NCBI GenBank assembly: GCA_030529455.1
Contig: JAUMWV010000020.1
Span: forward strand, 1 to 35,520
DNA: 35,520 bases
Origin: Propionibacteriaceae bacterium
GTDB taxonomy: Bacteria > Actinomycetota > Actinomycetes > Propionibacteriales > Propionibacteriaceae
Direction of reading: 5' to 3'
Below the pieces are notes generated by a model that saw only the letters and a list, made by a program, of their open reading frames with translations, was not told the origin of the DNA and made no database searches. A program made the position numbers and the translations under genes. This document shows positions 25,441-32,887 of this stretch, piece by piece. Numbering within the stretch: position 1 is the stretch's first letter; the number at the start of each line of letters is the position of its first letter.

Positions 25441-25458
25441 GAACTGCTCTCATAGCCT
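25429..25458 (+). promoter_or_regulatory. Putative ftsZ promoter
   Basis: The -35 is TGGACA (25429-25434) and the -10 is TAGCCT (25453-25458), separated by 18 nt. Transcription would start near 25465, giving a leader of about 45 nt that holds a small 5-bp hairpin (CGCAC/GTGCG) before the GTG start. A separate ftsZ promoter in the ftsQ-ftsZ gap is common in actinobacteria. Confidence 0.55.
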
Positions 25459-25509
25459 GAGTTCTCAAGCGCACGACGGTGCGTGGTGCAGACACATTGA
25501 GGCGGAACA

Positions 25510-26646
25510 GTGGCAAGCGCATCCCAGAATTACTTGGCGGTCATCAAGGTAGTCGGCGTCGGCGGTGGCGGCGTCAATGCGGTGAATCGCATGATCGAGG
25601 CGGGGCTACGCGGCGTGGAGTTCATCGCGATCAACACCGATGCGCAAGCCCTGCTCATGAGCGATGCCGATGTCAAGCTCGATGTCGGCCGCGATCTCAC
25701 GCGCGGGCTGGGCGCCGGGGCCGACCCCGAGAAGGGGCGCCAGGCGGCCGAGGACCACACCGAAGAGATCGAGGCTGCGCTGAAGGGCGCCGACATGGTT
25801 TTCGTCACCGCCGGTGAGGGTGGCGGCACCGGGACCGGTGGCGCCCCGGTCGTGGCGAAGATCGCCCGTTCGCTGGGCGCGCTCACCATCGGCGTGGTCA
25901 CCCGCCCGTTCTCCTTCGAGGGCCGCCGCCGTGCCAATCAGGCGGAGACGGGCATTGAGGCGCTGCGCGACGAGGTGGACACCCTCATCGTGATCCCCAA
26001 TGACAAGCTGTTGCAGATGACCGACCACCAGGTCGCCATCCTGGACGCGTTCAAGCAGGCCGACCAGGTGCTCATGCAGGGCGTGTCTGGCATCACCGAC
26101 CTCATCACGACCCCCGGCCTCATCAACCTCGACTTCGCCGACGTGAAGTCGATCATGAGCAATGCGGGTTCCGCGCTGATGGGTATCGGGTCGGCCCGTG
26201 GTGAGGACCGGGCCCGAGCGGCGGCGGAGATGGCGATCAGTTCCCCGCTGCTGGAGGCGAGCATCGAGGGGGCCCACGGGGTGCTGCTCTCCATCGCTGG
26301 CGGTTCCGACCTTGGCCTGTTCGAGGTGTCGGCCGCGGCTAACCTCATCGAGAACGCCGCCCACGACGAGGCGAACATCATCTTCGGCACCGTGATCGAC
26401 GACTCGATGGGCGACGAGGTCCGGGTGACTGTCATCGCGGCCGGTTTCGACGGCGGCCAGCCGCCCAAGCGGGTCCCCCGGCTGGAACAGCGGCGTCCCC
26501 AGCAGACCCCGGTGGCCGCGCCGCTGAATCAGGCTCCCGCCGAACCGGTGGTACCGCCCGCCCCAGCGGCAGGCGTCACCCGCCCGACCGCGACTGCCCG
26601 GCCGAGCTTCGACGACGACTTGGATGTCCCCGACTTTATGAAGTGA
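25510..26646 (+). CDS. ftsZ: Cell division GTPase FtsZ
   Basis: A 378-residue tubulin homologue forming the Z ring. The GTP-binding signature GGGTGTG is at residues 104-110. The T7 synergy loop is Asn206-Leu-Asp208-Phe-Ala-Asp211, positioned as in E. coli. A Pro/Ala/Gln-rich linker (about 315-365) leads to the conserved C-terminal peptide '[11 protein letters not shown]', the binding site for SepF-type partners. GTG 25510 gives the usual short N-terminus; TGAGGCGG lies upstream. It has its own promoter region. sepF follows directly after 69 nt, without the laccase-domain and YggS-type genes often found between them. Confidence 0.98.
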   Translation: MASASQNYLAVIKVVGVGGGGVNAVNRMIEAGLRGVEFIAINTDAQALLMSDADVKLDVGRDLTRGLGAGADPEKGRQAAEDHTEEIEAALKGADMVFVTAGEGGGTGTGGAPVVAKIARSLGALTIGVVTRPFSFEGRRRANQAETGIEALRDEVDTLIVIPNDKLLQMTDHQVAILDAFKQADQVLMQGVSGITDLITTPGLINLDFADVKSIMSNAGSALMGIGSARGEDRARAAAEMAISSPLLEASIEGAHGVLLSIAGGSDLGLFEVSAAANLIENAAHDEANIIFGTVIDDSMGDEVRVTVIAAGFDGGQPPKRVPRLEQRRPQQTPVAAPLNQAPAEPVVPPAPAAGVTRPTATARPSFDDDLDVPDFMK

Positions 26647-26654
26647 GGCGTGTT

Positions 26655-26673
26655 GCGCGTGTTCCCCACGCGC
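26655..26673 (+). terminator. Short hairpin after ftsZ
   Basis: A 7-bp perfect stem (GCGCGTG/CACGCGC) with a 5-nt loop starts 8 nt after the ftsZ stop. There is no T-run, so termination would be weak at best; it might lower read-through into sepF. Confidence 0.35.
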
Positions 26674-26682
26674 CTGGGGCGC

Positions 26683-26688
26683 TAACCT
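26683..26688 (+). promoter_or_regulatory. -10-like hexamer before sepF
   Basis: TAACCT matches TANNNT and lies 27 nt before the sepF ATG, just after the hairpin. No clear -35 at 17-18 nt. Weak evidence for a separate sepF promoter. Confidence 0.25.
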
Positions 26689-26715
26689 CGGGGAGAAGTA
26701 CTACGAGGAGGACTC

Positions 26716-27210
26716 ATGGCCGGGGCGATCAAGAAGACAATGGCCTGGTTTGGGCTGAGCGACGACTCTCGCTACGACGAACAGTACCGCGCCTACGGTG
26801 AGCCGACCGAGGATGTGTTCGTGGCCGAGGAAGAGCCCGCTGCCCCGGTGACGTCGCTGCCGGAGCGCCGCCCGGCGCCCGCGCAGGCCGCCCCCGCCGC
26901 CCCGGTAGCCCCGGCGGCCCAGGTCGCCGACCTGAGCCGGATCGTCAGCGTCCGACCCCGGTCCTACAACGAGGCGCGGGCCATCGGGGAGAACTTCCGC
27001 GACGGCATCCCGGTCATCATGAATCTCTGCGACATGGCCGATGGGGAAGACAAACGGCTCGTCGACTTCGCCGCGGGCCTGATATTTGGCCTCCGTGGCA
27101 ACATTGAACGCGTATCGAGCAAAGTGTTCCTGCTTTGCCCGCAGAACCTGACCGTTGGCCCCGAGGACAAGGAGCGGATCGCCTCTGGCGGGTTCTTTAA
27201 CCAGAGCTAG
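26716..27210 (+). CDS. sepF: Z-ring anchor SepF
   Basis: A 164-residue protein. The N-terminal amphipathic helix 'MAGAIKKTMAWFGL' is the membrane anchor. It is followed by an acidic/Ala-Pro-rich linker (about residues 28-75) and the globular SepF domain with 'VRPRSYNEARAIGENFRDG', 'VIMNLCDM', 'DFAAGLIFGLRGNIERVS' and 'VFLLCPQNL'. It binds the FtsZ C-terminal peptide and tethers the ring to the membrane; actinobacteria lack FtsA and rely on SepF. ATG 26716 is preceded by a strong GAGGAGG (26705-26711). yggT starts 13 nt downstream. Confidence 0.96.
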   Translation: MAGAIKKTMAWFGLSDDSRYDEQYRAYGEPTEDVFVAEEEPAAPVTSLPERRPAPAQAAPAAPVAPAAQVADLSRIVSVRPRSYNEARAIGENFRDGIPVIMNLCDMADGEDKRLVDFAAGLIFGLRGNIERVSSKVFLLCPQNLTVGPEDKERIASGGFFNQS

Positions 27211-27223
27211 TAGGAGTTCGCCA

Positions 27224-27520
27224 ATGGTCCTCGTCGGCATCGTCATCAGCTGGGTGCTCGGCATCTATTGTTATGTGTTGTTCGCCCGGGCGGTGCTCAG
27301 TTTCATTCCGCTCATCAACCCACGCTTCGAACCGCGGGGCGTGGTCTTGGTGCTGTGCGAGGCGATCTATTCACTGACCGACCCCCCGATCCGGCTGGCC
27401 CGCAGGCTGGTGCCCAGCGGGCCGGGCTTTGGCGGCGTCCGGCTGGACCTGGGCTTCCTCCTCGTCTTCCTCGCCGTGCTGCTACTCATGCGCCTCAACC
27501 ACTTCTTTTTCTTGAGCTGA
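27224..27520 (+). CDS. YggT-family small membrane protein
   Basis: A 98-residue protein with two hydrophobic segments (about residues 3-25 and 73-92) joined by the family's central motif 'RAVLSFIPL...EAIYSLTDPPIRLARRLVPSGPG'. YggT proteins regularly sit between sepF and divIVA in Gram-positive dcw clusters and are linked to division or envelope homeostasis; the molecular role is unclear. ATG 27224 has TAGGAG overlapping the sepF stop region. A longer in-frame extension into sepF is not supported. Confidence 0.9.
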   Translation: MVLVGIVISWVLGIYCYVLFARAVLSFIPLINPRFEPRGVVLVLCEAIYSLTDPPIRLARRLVPSGPGFGGVRLDLGFLLVFLAVLLLMRLNHFFFLS

Positions 27521-27536
27521 GCTTCAGCGTCTCAAG
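27511..27536. terminator. Hairpin at the end of yggT
   Basis: CTTGAG+CTGA (27511-27520) pairs with TCAG (27524-27527) and CTCAAG (27531-27536), leaving a 3-nt loop and a 3-nt bulge. The left arm contains the yggT stop. No T-tract follows; possible factor-dependent or weak terminator ahead of the divIVA promoter. Confidence 0.35.
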
Positions 27537-27565
27537 CTAACCCTCAACCTTGGCACGAGTTCTGC

Positions 27566-27598
27566 TTGGTGCTGAGAAACGGCCTAAGCTAGCCTAAG
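27566..27598 (+). promoter_or_regulatory. Putative divIVA/wag31 promoter with direct repeat at the -10
   Basis: TTGGTG (27566-27571), 18-nt spacer, TAGCCT (27590-27595). The heptamer GCCTAAG occurs twice, 10 bp apart (27582-27588 and 27592-27598), covering this -10 and the alternative TAAGCT at 27585. The leader is about 45 nt with a small CGGGC/GCCCG hairpin and GGAG before the ATG. Confidence 0.45.
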
Positions 27599-27646
27599 AA
27601 AGGAGCCGGGCTGCGAGAGGCCCGCTGAGACTGTTTGGAGTAACAC

Positions 27647-28642
27647 ATGACGCTGACGCTTGATGATGTGCGCCGAGTGCGATTCCGGATGGCCCGTCGC
27701 AGCGGCCAGGGTTACGAGGTCTCTGATGTGGACACTTTCGTCGACAAGGTCGAGGAGTCGTTCAACAAGATGACCAACGACGCTGAGTTGCTGCAACGCC
27801 AGATCGAGTCGCTCCAGAACAGCCAGCCGGCGCCCGTCTTCGCCCCGGTTGACGAGTCGGAGGAACTCGGTCGGCTGCGGGCCGAACTGGCCAAGGCCAA
27901 GCAGGAGCTGTCGGACGCCCGCGGTGACGCCGCGCGGATGAACACCGAGCTGACCAGCGTCCGGGGCGAGCTGGAGAACGCCCGTGCGCAGCGGCCGGAG
28001 GACGGCGCCGGGGACCAGCGCGCCGAGGAACTGGCCGCCGAGGTGCAGCGCCTCGCTTCCGAGAACGAGCGGCTGCGCAACGAGACGGAGCGGCTGCGCA
28101 CCGAGCGCCCCGCCCAGGCGGCCAGCGCGGCCGCGGGCTCGGGCACGGAGCAGCTGGTCGTCTCGACGACCACCGAGGCGAGCCCGGCCGTGGTGCGGCT
28201 GGTGCAGCTGGCCACCGAGCAGGCCGAGCAGGTCGTCGCCGAGGCCGACAGCGAAGCCAAGCGGAAGATCGCCGAGGCCGAACGGCGCGCCTTCGAGATC
28301 ACCACGGACGCCCGCACGAAGGCCGACCGGGTCGAGTCGGAGGCCCGGGTGAACGCCGAGAAGATGGTCTCGGACGCCACGGGCCGCGCTGCCCAGATCG
28401 ACCGTGAGGCCGCGGAGCGGCGCACTGAGCTGTTCTCAGCGCTGGAAGCCGAGCGCGACGACCTGCGGGACAAGGTGGATCACCTGCGCACCTTCGAGTC
28501 CAGCTTCCGGGAGAACCTGACTACTCACCTGGAGAAGCACCTGGAGTCGCTTCGCTCGGCCCGCCCGGAACCCCAGGACATCCCCGCGCTAGCCACGCGC
28601 AGCGGGCACACCCCGCGCCTCGACGCGCTGATGGGGGAGTAG
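27647..28642 (+). CDS. wag31: Polar growth scaffold DivIVA/Wag31
   Basis: A 331-residue coiled-coil protein. The N-terminal lipid-binding domain has 'MTLTLDDVRRVRFRMARRSG' and 'YEVSDVDTFVDKVEESFNKM' (residues 1-42). A long heptad-rich region of about 80 residues, a Gly/Ala/Thr-rich hinge (about 157-180), and a second coiled coil ('QAEQVVAEADSEAKRKIAEA') then follow, ending in a short tail 'TPRLDALMGE'. Such proteins mark curved membrane at poles and septa and direct wall growth in actinobacteria. In coccoid relatives the role may be mainly septal. Its own promoter is likely, given the 126-nt gap after yggT. Confidence 0.95.
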   Translation: MTLTLDDVRRVRFRMARRSGQGYEVSDVDTFVDKVEESFNKMTNDAELLQRQIESLQNSQPAPVFAPVDESEELGRLRAELAKAKQELSDARGDAARMNTELTSVRGELENARAQRPEDGAGDQRAEELAAEVQRLASENERLRNETERLRTERPAQAASAAAGSGTEQLVVSTTTEASPAVVRLVQLATEQAEQVVAEADSEAKRKIAEAERRAFEITTDARTKADRVESEARVNAEKMVSDATGRAAQIDREAAERRTELFSALEAERDDLRDKVDHLRTFESSFRENLTTHLEKHLESLRSARPEPQDIPALATRSGHTPRLDALMGE

Positions 28643-28668
28643 CGGCGGAACGGCACTCAGTAGTGGTG

Positions 28669-28674
28669 TACCCT
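28669..28674 (+). promoter_or_regulatory. -10-like hexamer before the DksA/TraR-type gene
   Basis: TACCCT matches TANNNT, 30 nt before the ATG. No -35 seen. Weak. Confidence 0.25.
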
Positions 28675-28704
28675 CTCCCAGCAGTATGAGCGAACGGGGA
28701 CAAC

Positions 28705-29109
28705 ATGTCTGAGATCAAAAGCCTCCCGGTCCGAGATGGCGAAGAGCCATGGACCCCCGAGGAGGTGGCGGCGCAGCGCGTCGAGTTGCTCGCTGAGATT
28801 GAGCGCATGGAGAAGCGCATCGCCGTTGCCGAGGCCGAACTTGAAGCCTTGATGCAGGAGGGCGCCGACGTCGGCGGACGAGACCCGGCTGATGTCGGCG
28901 CGTCCAACTTCGAGCGGGAACAGGAGATGTCGCTGGCCCACGGCGTGCGTGAGCTGCTGGACCAGTCCAGGCTGGCTCTGCAGCTGTTCGACGAGGGGCA
29001 ATACGGACTATGCGAGGTCTGCGAACAGCCGATCGGCAAGGCGAGGCTCCAGGTCTTTCCGCGGGCGACACTGTGCATGACATGCAAGCAGCGCGAGGAA
29101 AGGCGATAG
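28705..29109 (+). CDS. DksA/TraR-type C4 zinc-finger protein
   Basis: A 134-residue protein: an N-terminal helical hairpin (about residues 18-52 and 70-97) followed by a four-cysteine zinc finger, Cys103-X2-Cys106-X17-Cys124-X2-Cys127, within '[15 protein letters not shown]' and '[15 protein letters not shown]'. The architecture is that of DksA/TraR proteins that enter the RNA polymerase secondary channel. The coiled-coil tip carries '[15 protein letters not shown]', which resembles but is not identical to the DksA tip. A role in transcription control is inferred; actinobacterial members next to lspA are little studied. Its 3' end overlaps the predicted lspA start. Confidence 0.88.
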   Translation: MSEIKSLPVRDGEEPWTPEEVAAQRVELLAEIERMEKRIAVAEAELEALMQEGADVGGRDPADVGASNFEREQEMSLAHGVRELLDQSRLALQLFDEGQYGLCEVCEQPIGKARLQVFPRATLCMTCKQREERR

Positions 29110-29594
29110 CGATCACAGGGGAGTCCGCTCCGCGGGTGTGGCCGGTCTGGCTCTCCATCGCGCTGGTCGGCTACGCGCTCGACCTGGGGAGCAAGATCGT
29201 CGCGGTCGCCTATCTCGATCCGAACGATCCCCCCGTCCTGCTGGGCGGGTTGCTGCGGCTCCAGCTGACCCGCAACCCGGGCGCCGCCTTCAGCCTCGGC
29301 TCCAACCTGACGGTGGTGCTGTCGATCGTGGCGATCGCCGCCCTGCTGGGCGTGGCCTGCTATGCCGCGCCACGGGCGAAGACCGTAGCCCAGGCGGTGA
29401 TCGTGGGGCTGATGCTGGCCGGTATCGCGGGCAACCTGACCGACCGGCTGTTTCGTGCGCCGGGCCCGCTGCGGGGCCATGTGGTGGACATGTTCCAGTT
29501 CCCGTACTTCGCGATCTTCAACGTGGCCGACGTGTTCATCACGACCGCGGCAGGCCTGATCATCCTGATCGCGCTGAGGGGCGATCGCCGGTGA
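29082..29594 (+). CDS. lspA: Lipoprotein signal peptidase LspA
   Basis: A polytopic membrane aspartic protease (170 residues from ATG 29082) that removes signal peptides from prolipoproteins. Four hydrophobic segments are visible. Family motifs are 'DLGSK' in the first, '[11 protein letters not shown]', '[16 protein letters not shown]' with catalytic Asp121, and '[12 protein letters not shown]' with catalytic Asp150. The start is uncertain: ATG 29082 overlaps the upstream gene by 28 nt and has no Shine-Dalgarno. GTG 29136, with GGGGAG about 12 nt upstream, would give a shorter 152-residue protein. The stop overlaps the next gene (GTGA). Confidence 0.92.
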   Translation: MQAARGKAIAITGESAPRVWPVWLSIALVGYALDLGSKIVAVAYLDPNDPPVLLGGLLRLQLTRNPGAAFSLGSNLTVVLSIVAIAALLGVACYAAPRAKTVAQAVIVGLMLAGIAGNLTDRLFRAPGPLRGHVVDMFQFPYFAIFNVADVFITTAAGLIILIALRGDRR

Positions 29595-30511
29595 GCGTCT
29601 TCTACGTGCCCGACGGCCTGGCCGGTGAGCGGCTGGACGCCGCGACGGCGCGCATCACCGGTTACAGCAGGGCCAAGGTCGCGGATCTGATCGAGACCGG
29701 GCGGGTCCGCGTCGACTCCCAGGAGGTCACGAAACCGTCCTTCCGGCTGGCGGGGGGCGAACTCCTGGACGTCGAGGTCGAGGCCATCGTCACCTCGGTG
29801 CCGGTCACCCCGCGCCTCGCCGACGGCCTGAGCGTGGTCTACGACGACCGGGACATCGTGGTGGTCGACAAACCGGCCGGGGTCGCGGCCCACCCAAGCC
29901 TCGGCTGGGACGGCCCGAGCGTGACGGAACACCTCGCCGCGGCGGGTTTCCGGATCGCGACCTCCGGGGTGCCCGAACGCCAGGGCGTCGTCCAGCGGCT
30001 CGACGTGGGCACCAGCGGGCTCATGGTGCTCGCGAAATCAGAGGTGGCCTACTCGGTGCTGAAGCAGGCTTTCCGGGACCGGGCGGTCGACAAGGTCTAT
30101 CACGCGCTGGTGCAGGGCCACCCCGACCCGTTCGAGGGCACCATCGAGGCGCCGATCGCGCGCCATCCTGGCCACGAGTGGAAGATGGCGGTCGTTGACG
30201 GTGGACGCCACAGCATCACGCACTACGAAACGCTGGAGGCCCACCGGGCGGCCACGCTGGTCGAGATCCACCTGGAGACGGGCCGCACGCACCAGATCCG
30301 GGTGCACATGGCGGCGATCGGTCACCCCTGCGTCGGGGACCCGCTGTACGGCTGCGACCCGGTGCTGGCCGAGCGGCTGGGGCTGGTCCGGCAGTGGCTG
30401 CACGCCACCCGGCTGGGCTTCGTCCACCCGGGGTCTGGGGACTATGTCGAGTTCGATTCACCTTACCCGCCCGATCTGACCCGGGCGTTGGCGATAATCC
30501 GAGAAGGCTAG
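29591..30511 (+). CDS. rluD: RluD-type 23S rRNA pseudouridine synthase
   Basis: A 306-residue protein with an N-terminal S4 RNA-binding domain ('[25 protein letters not shown]' split over residues about 10-35) and a RluA-family catalytic domain. Catalytic Asp138 lies in '[16 protein letters not shown]', where Gln replaces the more usual His before RLD. Other motifs are '[13 protein letters not shown]', 'KVYHALVQG', '[27 protein letters not shown]' (split) and the final '[14 protein letters not shown]'. It isomerises uridines, probably in 23S rRNA helix 69; exact target is inferred. GTG 29591 overlaps the lspA stop, a pairing (lspA-rluD) common in bacteria. Confidence 0.92.
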   Translation: MSVFYVPDGLAGERLDAATARITGYSRAKVADLIETGRVRVDSQEVTKPSFRLAGGELLDVEVEAIVTSVPVTPRLADGLSVVYDDRDIVVVDKPAGVAAHPSLGWDGPSVTEHLAAAGFRIATSGVPERQGVVQRLDVGTSGLMVLAKSEVAYSVLKQAFRDRAVDKVYHALVQGHPDPFEGTIEAPIARHPGHEWKMAVVDGGRHSITHYETLEAHRAATLVEIHLETGRTHQIRVHMAAIGHPCVGDPLYGCDPVLAERLGLVRQWLHATRLGFVHPGSGDYVEFDSPYPPDLTRALAIIREG

Positions 30512-30518
30512 GTAAAGT
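30488..30518 (+). promoter_or_regulatory. Putative leaderless pyk promoter
   Basis: TTGGCG (30488-30493), 19-nt spacer, TAAAGT (30513-30518), then exactly 7 nt to the pyk GTG. The promoter overlaps the end of rluD. There is no usable Shine-Dalgarno before the GTG, which agrees with a leaderless transcript. Confidence 0.5.
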
Positions 30519-30525
30519 TCGTTCC

Positions 30526-31950
30526 GTGAGAAGAGCGAAGATTGTGTGCACGCTGGGCCCGTCCGCCCAGACCCCGGATCGGTTGCGGGAGATCGTCGAA
30601 GCGGGTATGGATGTCGCCCGGCTGAACATGAGCCATGGCGACTACGCGGAACACGAGCGCCGACTGAACGCGGTGCGGGATGCCGCCTGGTCGGTCGGCA
30701 AAACCGTCGGCGTGTTCGCCGACCTGCAGGGACCCAAGATCAGGCTCGGCCGGTTCGCCGAGGACAAGGTGACGCTCTCCTATGGGCAGACCTTCACCAT
30801 CACCACCGACGATATCCTCGGTGACGTCAACCGCTGCTCGACCACATACAAGGGGCTCCCCGGCGATGTCCGGGTCGGAGACCTGATCCTCATCGACGAC
30901 GGCCGCATCGCGCTGGAGGCCACCGAGGTCACCGACACCGACGTGGTGACGAAGGTCACGGTCGCCGGGCCGGTGAGCAACAACAAGGGCATCAACCTGC
31001 CGGGCGTGGCGGTCTCGGTCCCGGCCCTGAGCGAGAAGGACGAGGCTGACCTGCGGTGGGCGCTGAAGAAGGGCATTGACATGGTCGCGCTGTCCTTCGT
31101 GCGCAACGCCGACGACATCACGCGGGTGCACGAGATCATGGACGAGGAGGGCCGCCGGGTTCCGGTCATCGCCAAGATCGAAAAGCCCCAGGCCGTGGAG
31201 AACCTGGACGCGATCATCGACGCCTTCGACGCGTTCATGGTGGCCCGCGGCGACCTCGGGGTCGAGCTGCCGCTGGAGGAGGTGCCGCTCGTCCAGAAGC
31301 GCATCATCACCGCCGCCCGCAAGTGGGCCAAGCCGGTGATCGTGGCGACCCAGATGCTCGACTCGATGATCGCTGCCCCGAGGCCAACCCGGGCCGAGGC
31401 CTCCGACGTCGCCAACGCGGTGCTGGATGGCGCCGACGCGGTGATGCTGTCGGGGGAGACCTCGGTGGGTGCCTACCCGGTGGAGACGGTCCAGACGATG
31501 GAACGCATCGTCCGCACCACCGAGACCCACGGGTTCGCCAGCATCGAAGAGATCGACTGGGACCCCCACACCACGGGTGGTGTCCTGGCCAAGGTCGCGG
31601 CCGAGGTCGCGGAACGCCTGGGGGCCCGCTACCTGGTCGCGTTCACCAAGTCGGGCGACACCGCGCGTCGGCTGTCCAGGATGCGCAACCCGATCCCGAT
31701 GCTGGTGTTCAGCCCCGAGGAGTCGACGCGCCAGATCATGACGCTGTCGTGGGGCGTGCACACCCACATGACGCCCGAGTTCTATAACCAGGAGGACATG
31801 GTCGAGGCCGTCGACCGGTTCCTCACCCAGCGCGACATGATCGAGATCGGTGAGCGGATCGTCATCGTTTCGGGTTCGCCCATGGGCGTGCCGGGGAAGA
31901 CGAATACGCTGCGGGTGCACCGGATCAAGGCGAAGGGCGAGGATTCCTGA
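30526..31950 (+). CDS. pyk: Pyruvate kinase
   Basis: A 474-residue glycolytic enzyme converting phosphoenolpyruvate and ADP to pyruvate and ATP. It begins with the canonical 'RRAKIVCTLGPSAQTPD' and contains 'GMDVARLNMSHG', the B domain (about residues 70-165), 'VIAKIEKPQAVENLD', 'FMVARGDLGVELPLEEV' and 'KPVIVATQMLDSMI', followed by the C-terminal allosteric domain with 'VAFTKSGDTARRLSRMRNP'. GTG 30526 matches the family N-terminus; 14 nt separate it from rluD. It has its own -10 sequence and ends at a strong hairpin terminator, so it can be a monocistronic unit. Confidence 0.97.
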   Translation: MRRAKIVCTLGPSAQTPDRLREIVEAGMDVARLNMSHGDYAEHERRLNAVRDAAWSVGKTVGVFADLQGPKIRLGRFAEDKVTLSYGQTFTITTDDILGDVNRCSTTYKGLPGDVRVGDLILIDDGRIALEATEVTDTDVVTKVTVAGPVSNNKGINLPGVAVSVPALSEKDEADLRWALKKGIDMVALSFVRNADDITRVHEIMDEEGRRVPVIAKIEKPQAVENLDAIIDAFDAFMVARGDLGVELPLEEVPLVQKRIITAARKWAKPVIVATQMLDSMIAAPRPTRAEASDVANAVLDGADAVMLSGETSVGAYPVETVQTMERIVRTTETHGFASIEEIDWDPHTTGGVLAKVAAEVAERLGARYLVAFTKSGDTARRLSRMRNPIPMLVFSPEESTRQIMTLSWGVHTHMTPEFYNQEDMVEAVDRFLTQRDMIEIGERIVIVSGSPMGVPGKTNTLRVHRIKAKGEDS

Positions 31951-31963
31951 CCTCGCTGCCGGG

Positions 31964-31990
31964 AAGCGGGCCGGTGCGTCCGGCCCGTTT
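31964..31990 (+). terminator. Rho-independent terminator after pyk
   Basis: AAGCGGGCCGG (31964-31974) pairs with CCGGCCCGTTT (31980-31990) around a 5-nt loop: 8 perfect GC-rich pairs extended by one G-T wobble and two A-T pairs. The three T of the right arm form a short T-run. It starts 14 nt after the pyk stop. Confidence 0.8.
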
Positions 31991-32045
31991 CCTGTCCCGG
32001 GAGGAACCCGGTTCGCTGGGGTAGAGCCGCCGAGGAGGCATCAGG

Positions 32046-32131
32046 TGGTGCCCGGGAGGGGAGTCGAACCCCTACGGTCTTTCGACCAGACGGGTTTGAG
32101 CCGTCCGCGTATACCATTCCGCCACCCGGGC
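32046..32131 (-). tRNA. tRNA-Leu (anticodon CAA)
   Basis: Read on the minus strand, an 86-nt class II tRNA. The acceptor stem is GCCCGGG/CCCGGGC. The D arm has GG at the expected place, and the 7-nt anticodon loop CTCAAAC gives anticodon CAA (codon UUG). A long variable arm has stem GGTC/GACC and loop GAAA. The T arm is AGGGG-TTCGACT-CCCCT, then discriminator A and an encoded CCA. All stems pair properly, so it should be functional. It is transcribed against its neighbours pyk and pdtaR. Confidence 0.95.
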
Positions 32132-32145
32132 CTGGGCCGGGGATC

Positions 32146-32175
32146 ATCATGCCACATCGGGTGCGCTGCCGTCAC
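32146..32175 (-). promoter_or_regulatory. Putative tRNA-Leu promoter
   Basis: On the minus strand GTGACG (32175-32170), 18-nt spacer, CATGAT (32151-32146), each 4/6 to consensus, starting transcription several bases before the tRNA 5' end at 32131. Confidence 0.4.
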
Positions 32176-32202
32176 CTGGTGTGATCCTCCTCGGCTACGC
32201 TA

Positions 32203-32208
32203 TATCCT
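32203..32208 (+). promoter_or_regulatory. -10-like hexamer before pdtaR
   Basis: TATCCT fits TANNNT and lies 44 nt before the chosen GTG; TACGCT at 32196 is an alternative. No convincing -35. The position between a minus-strand tRNA and pdtaR requires some promoter here. Confidence 0.35.
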
Positions 32209-32252
32209 GAATGACCGTGTCGCAAAGATGCTGATTGATACGAGGAATTGTT

Positions 32253-32882
32253 GTGACCAAGAAGACTGAACCCAAAGAGCCGCACAAGCCACGCGTGCTG
32301 GTCGCCGAGGACGAGGCGCTCATCAGGCTGGACCTCGTCGAGCTGCTGACCGATGAGGGCTACGAGGTGGTCGGCCAGGCCAGCGACGGCGAGGCCGCCC
32401 TCGAGCTCGCCCGCGAGCTGAAGCCCGACCTGGTGGTGATGGACGTGAAGATGCCGAAGATGGACGGCATCACCGCGGCCGAGAGCATCGCGAAGGAACG
32501 GATCGCCCCCATCGTCATGCTGACCGCGTTCAGCCAGCGCGACCTGGTCGAACGAGCCAGGGACGCTGGCGCCCTGGCCTACGTCGTCAAACCCTTTGAC
32601 GCCTCCGACGTGGTGCCCGCGATCGAGATCGCAATGGGCCGGTTCGCCGAGATCCGTGCGATTGAGGCCGAGGTCGCCGACCTGGAGGACAAGCTCGCCT
32701 CCCGCAAGGCCGTGGATCAGGCGAAGGCGATGCTGCAGGAGGGGCTCGGGCTGAGCGAGGCCGAAGCGTTCCGGTGGATTCAGAAGACCGCGATGGATCT
32801 GCGCAAGTCGATGCGTGAGGTCGCCGAGGGCGTCATCGCGCACCGGAAGAAGCCGAAGAAGGCCGACAAGACAGACAAATAG
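32253..32882 (+). CDS. pdtaR: ANTAR-domain response regulator PdtaR
   Basis: A 209-residue protein: a receiver domain (about residues 13-130) with acidic pocket Glu19-Asp20, phospho-acceptor Asp64 in 'VVMDVKMPKMDG', Thr91 and Lys113. A helical linker and a C-terminal ANTAR domain follow ('ASRKAVDQAKAMLQE' to 'MREVAEGVI'), then a Lys-rich tail. ANTAR domains bind tandem RNA hairpins and antiterminate transcription; phosphorylation normally comes from the kinase PdtaS, which is not in this window. GTG 32253 is preceded by GAGGA at 6 nt; a TTG six codons upstream lacks a binding site. Mycobacteria also keep this gene between pyk and polA. Confidence 0.93.
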   Translation: MTKKTEPKEPHKPRVLVAEDEALIRLDLVELLTDEGYEVVGQASDGEAALELARELKPDLVVMDVKMPKMDGITAAESIAKERIAPIVMLTAFSQRDLVERARDAGALAYVVKPFDASDVVPAIEIAMGRFAEIRAIEAEVADLEDKLASRKAVDQAKAMLQEGLGLSEAEAFRWIQKTAMDLRKSMREVAEGVIAHRKKPKKADKTDK

Positions 32883-32887
32883 GCCGA

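Noticed and set aside
27551..27567. TGGCACG followed after 4 nt by CTGCT, resembling a sigma-54 -24/-12 promoter upstream of divIVA
   Set aside because: Actinobacteria are not known to carry sigma-54, the -12 element is imperfect, and a sigma-70-type promoter fits a few bases downstream.
32046..32131. tRNA-Leu as an integration site of a mobile element
   Set aside because: No integrase, no partial tRNA repeat and no foreign genes nearby; both flanks are conserved housekeeping genes.
32235..32252. TTG 32235 as pdtaR start
   Set aside because: No ribosome binding site, whereas GTG 32253 has GAGGA at a suitable distance.
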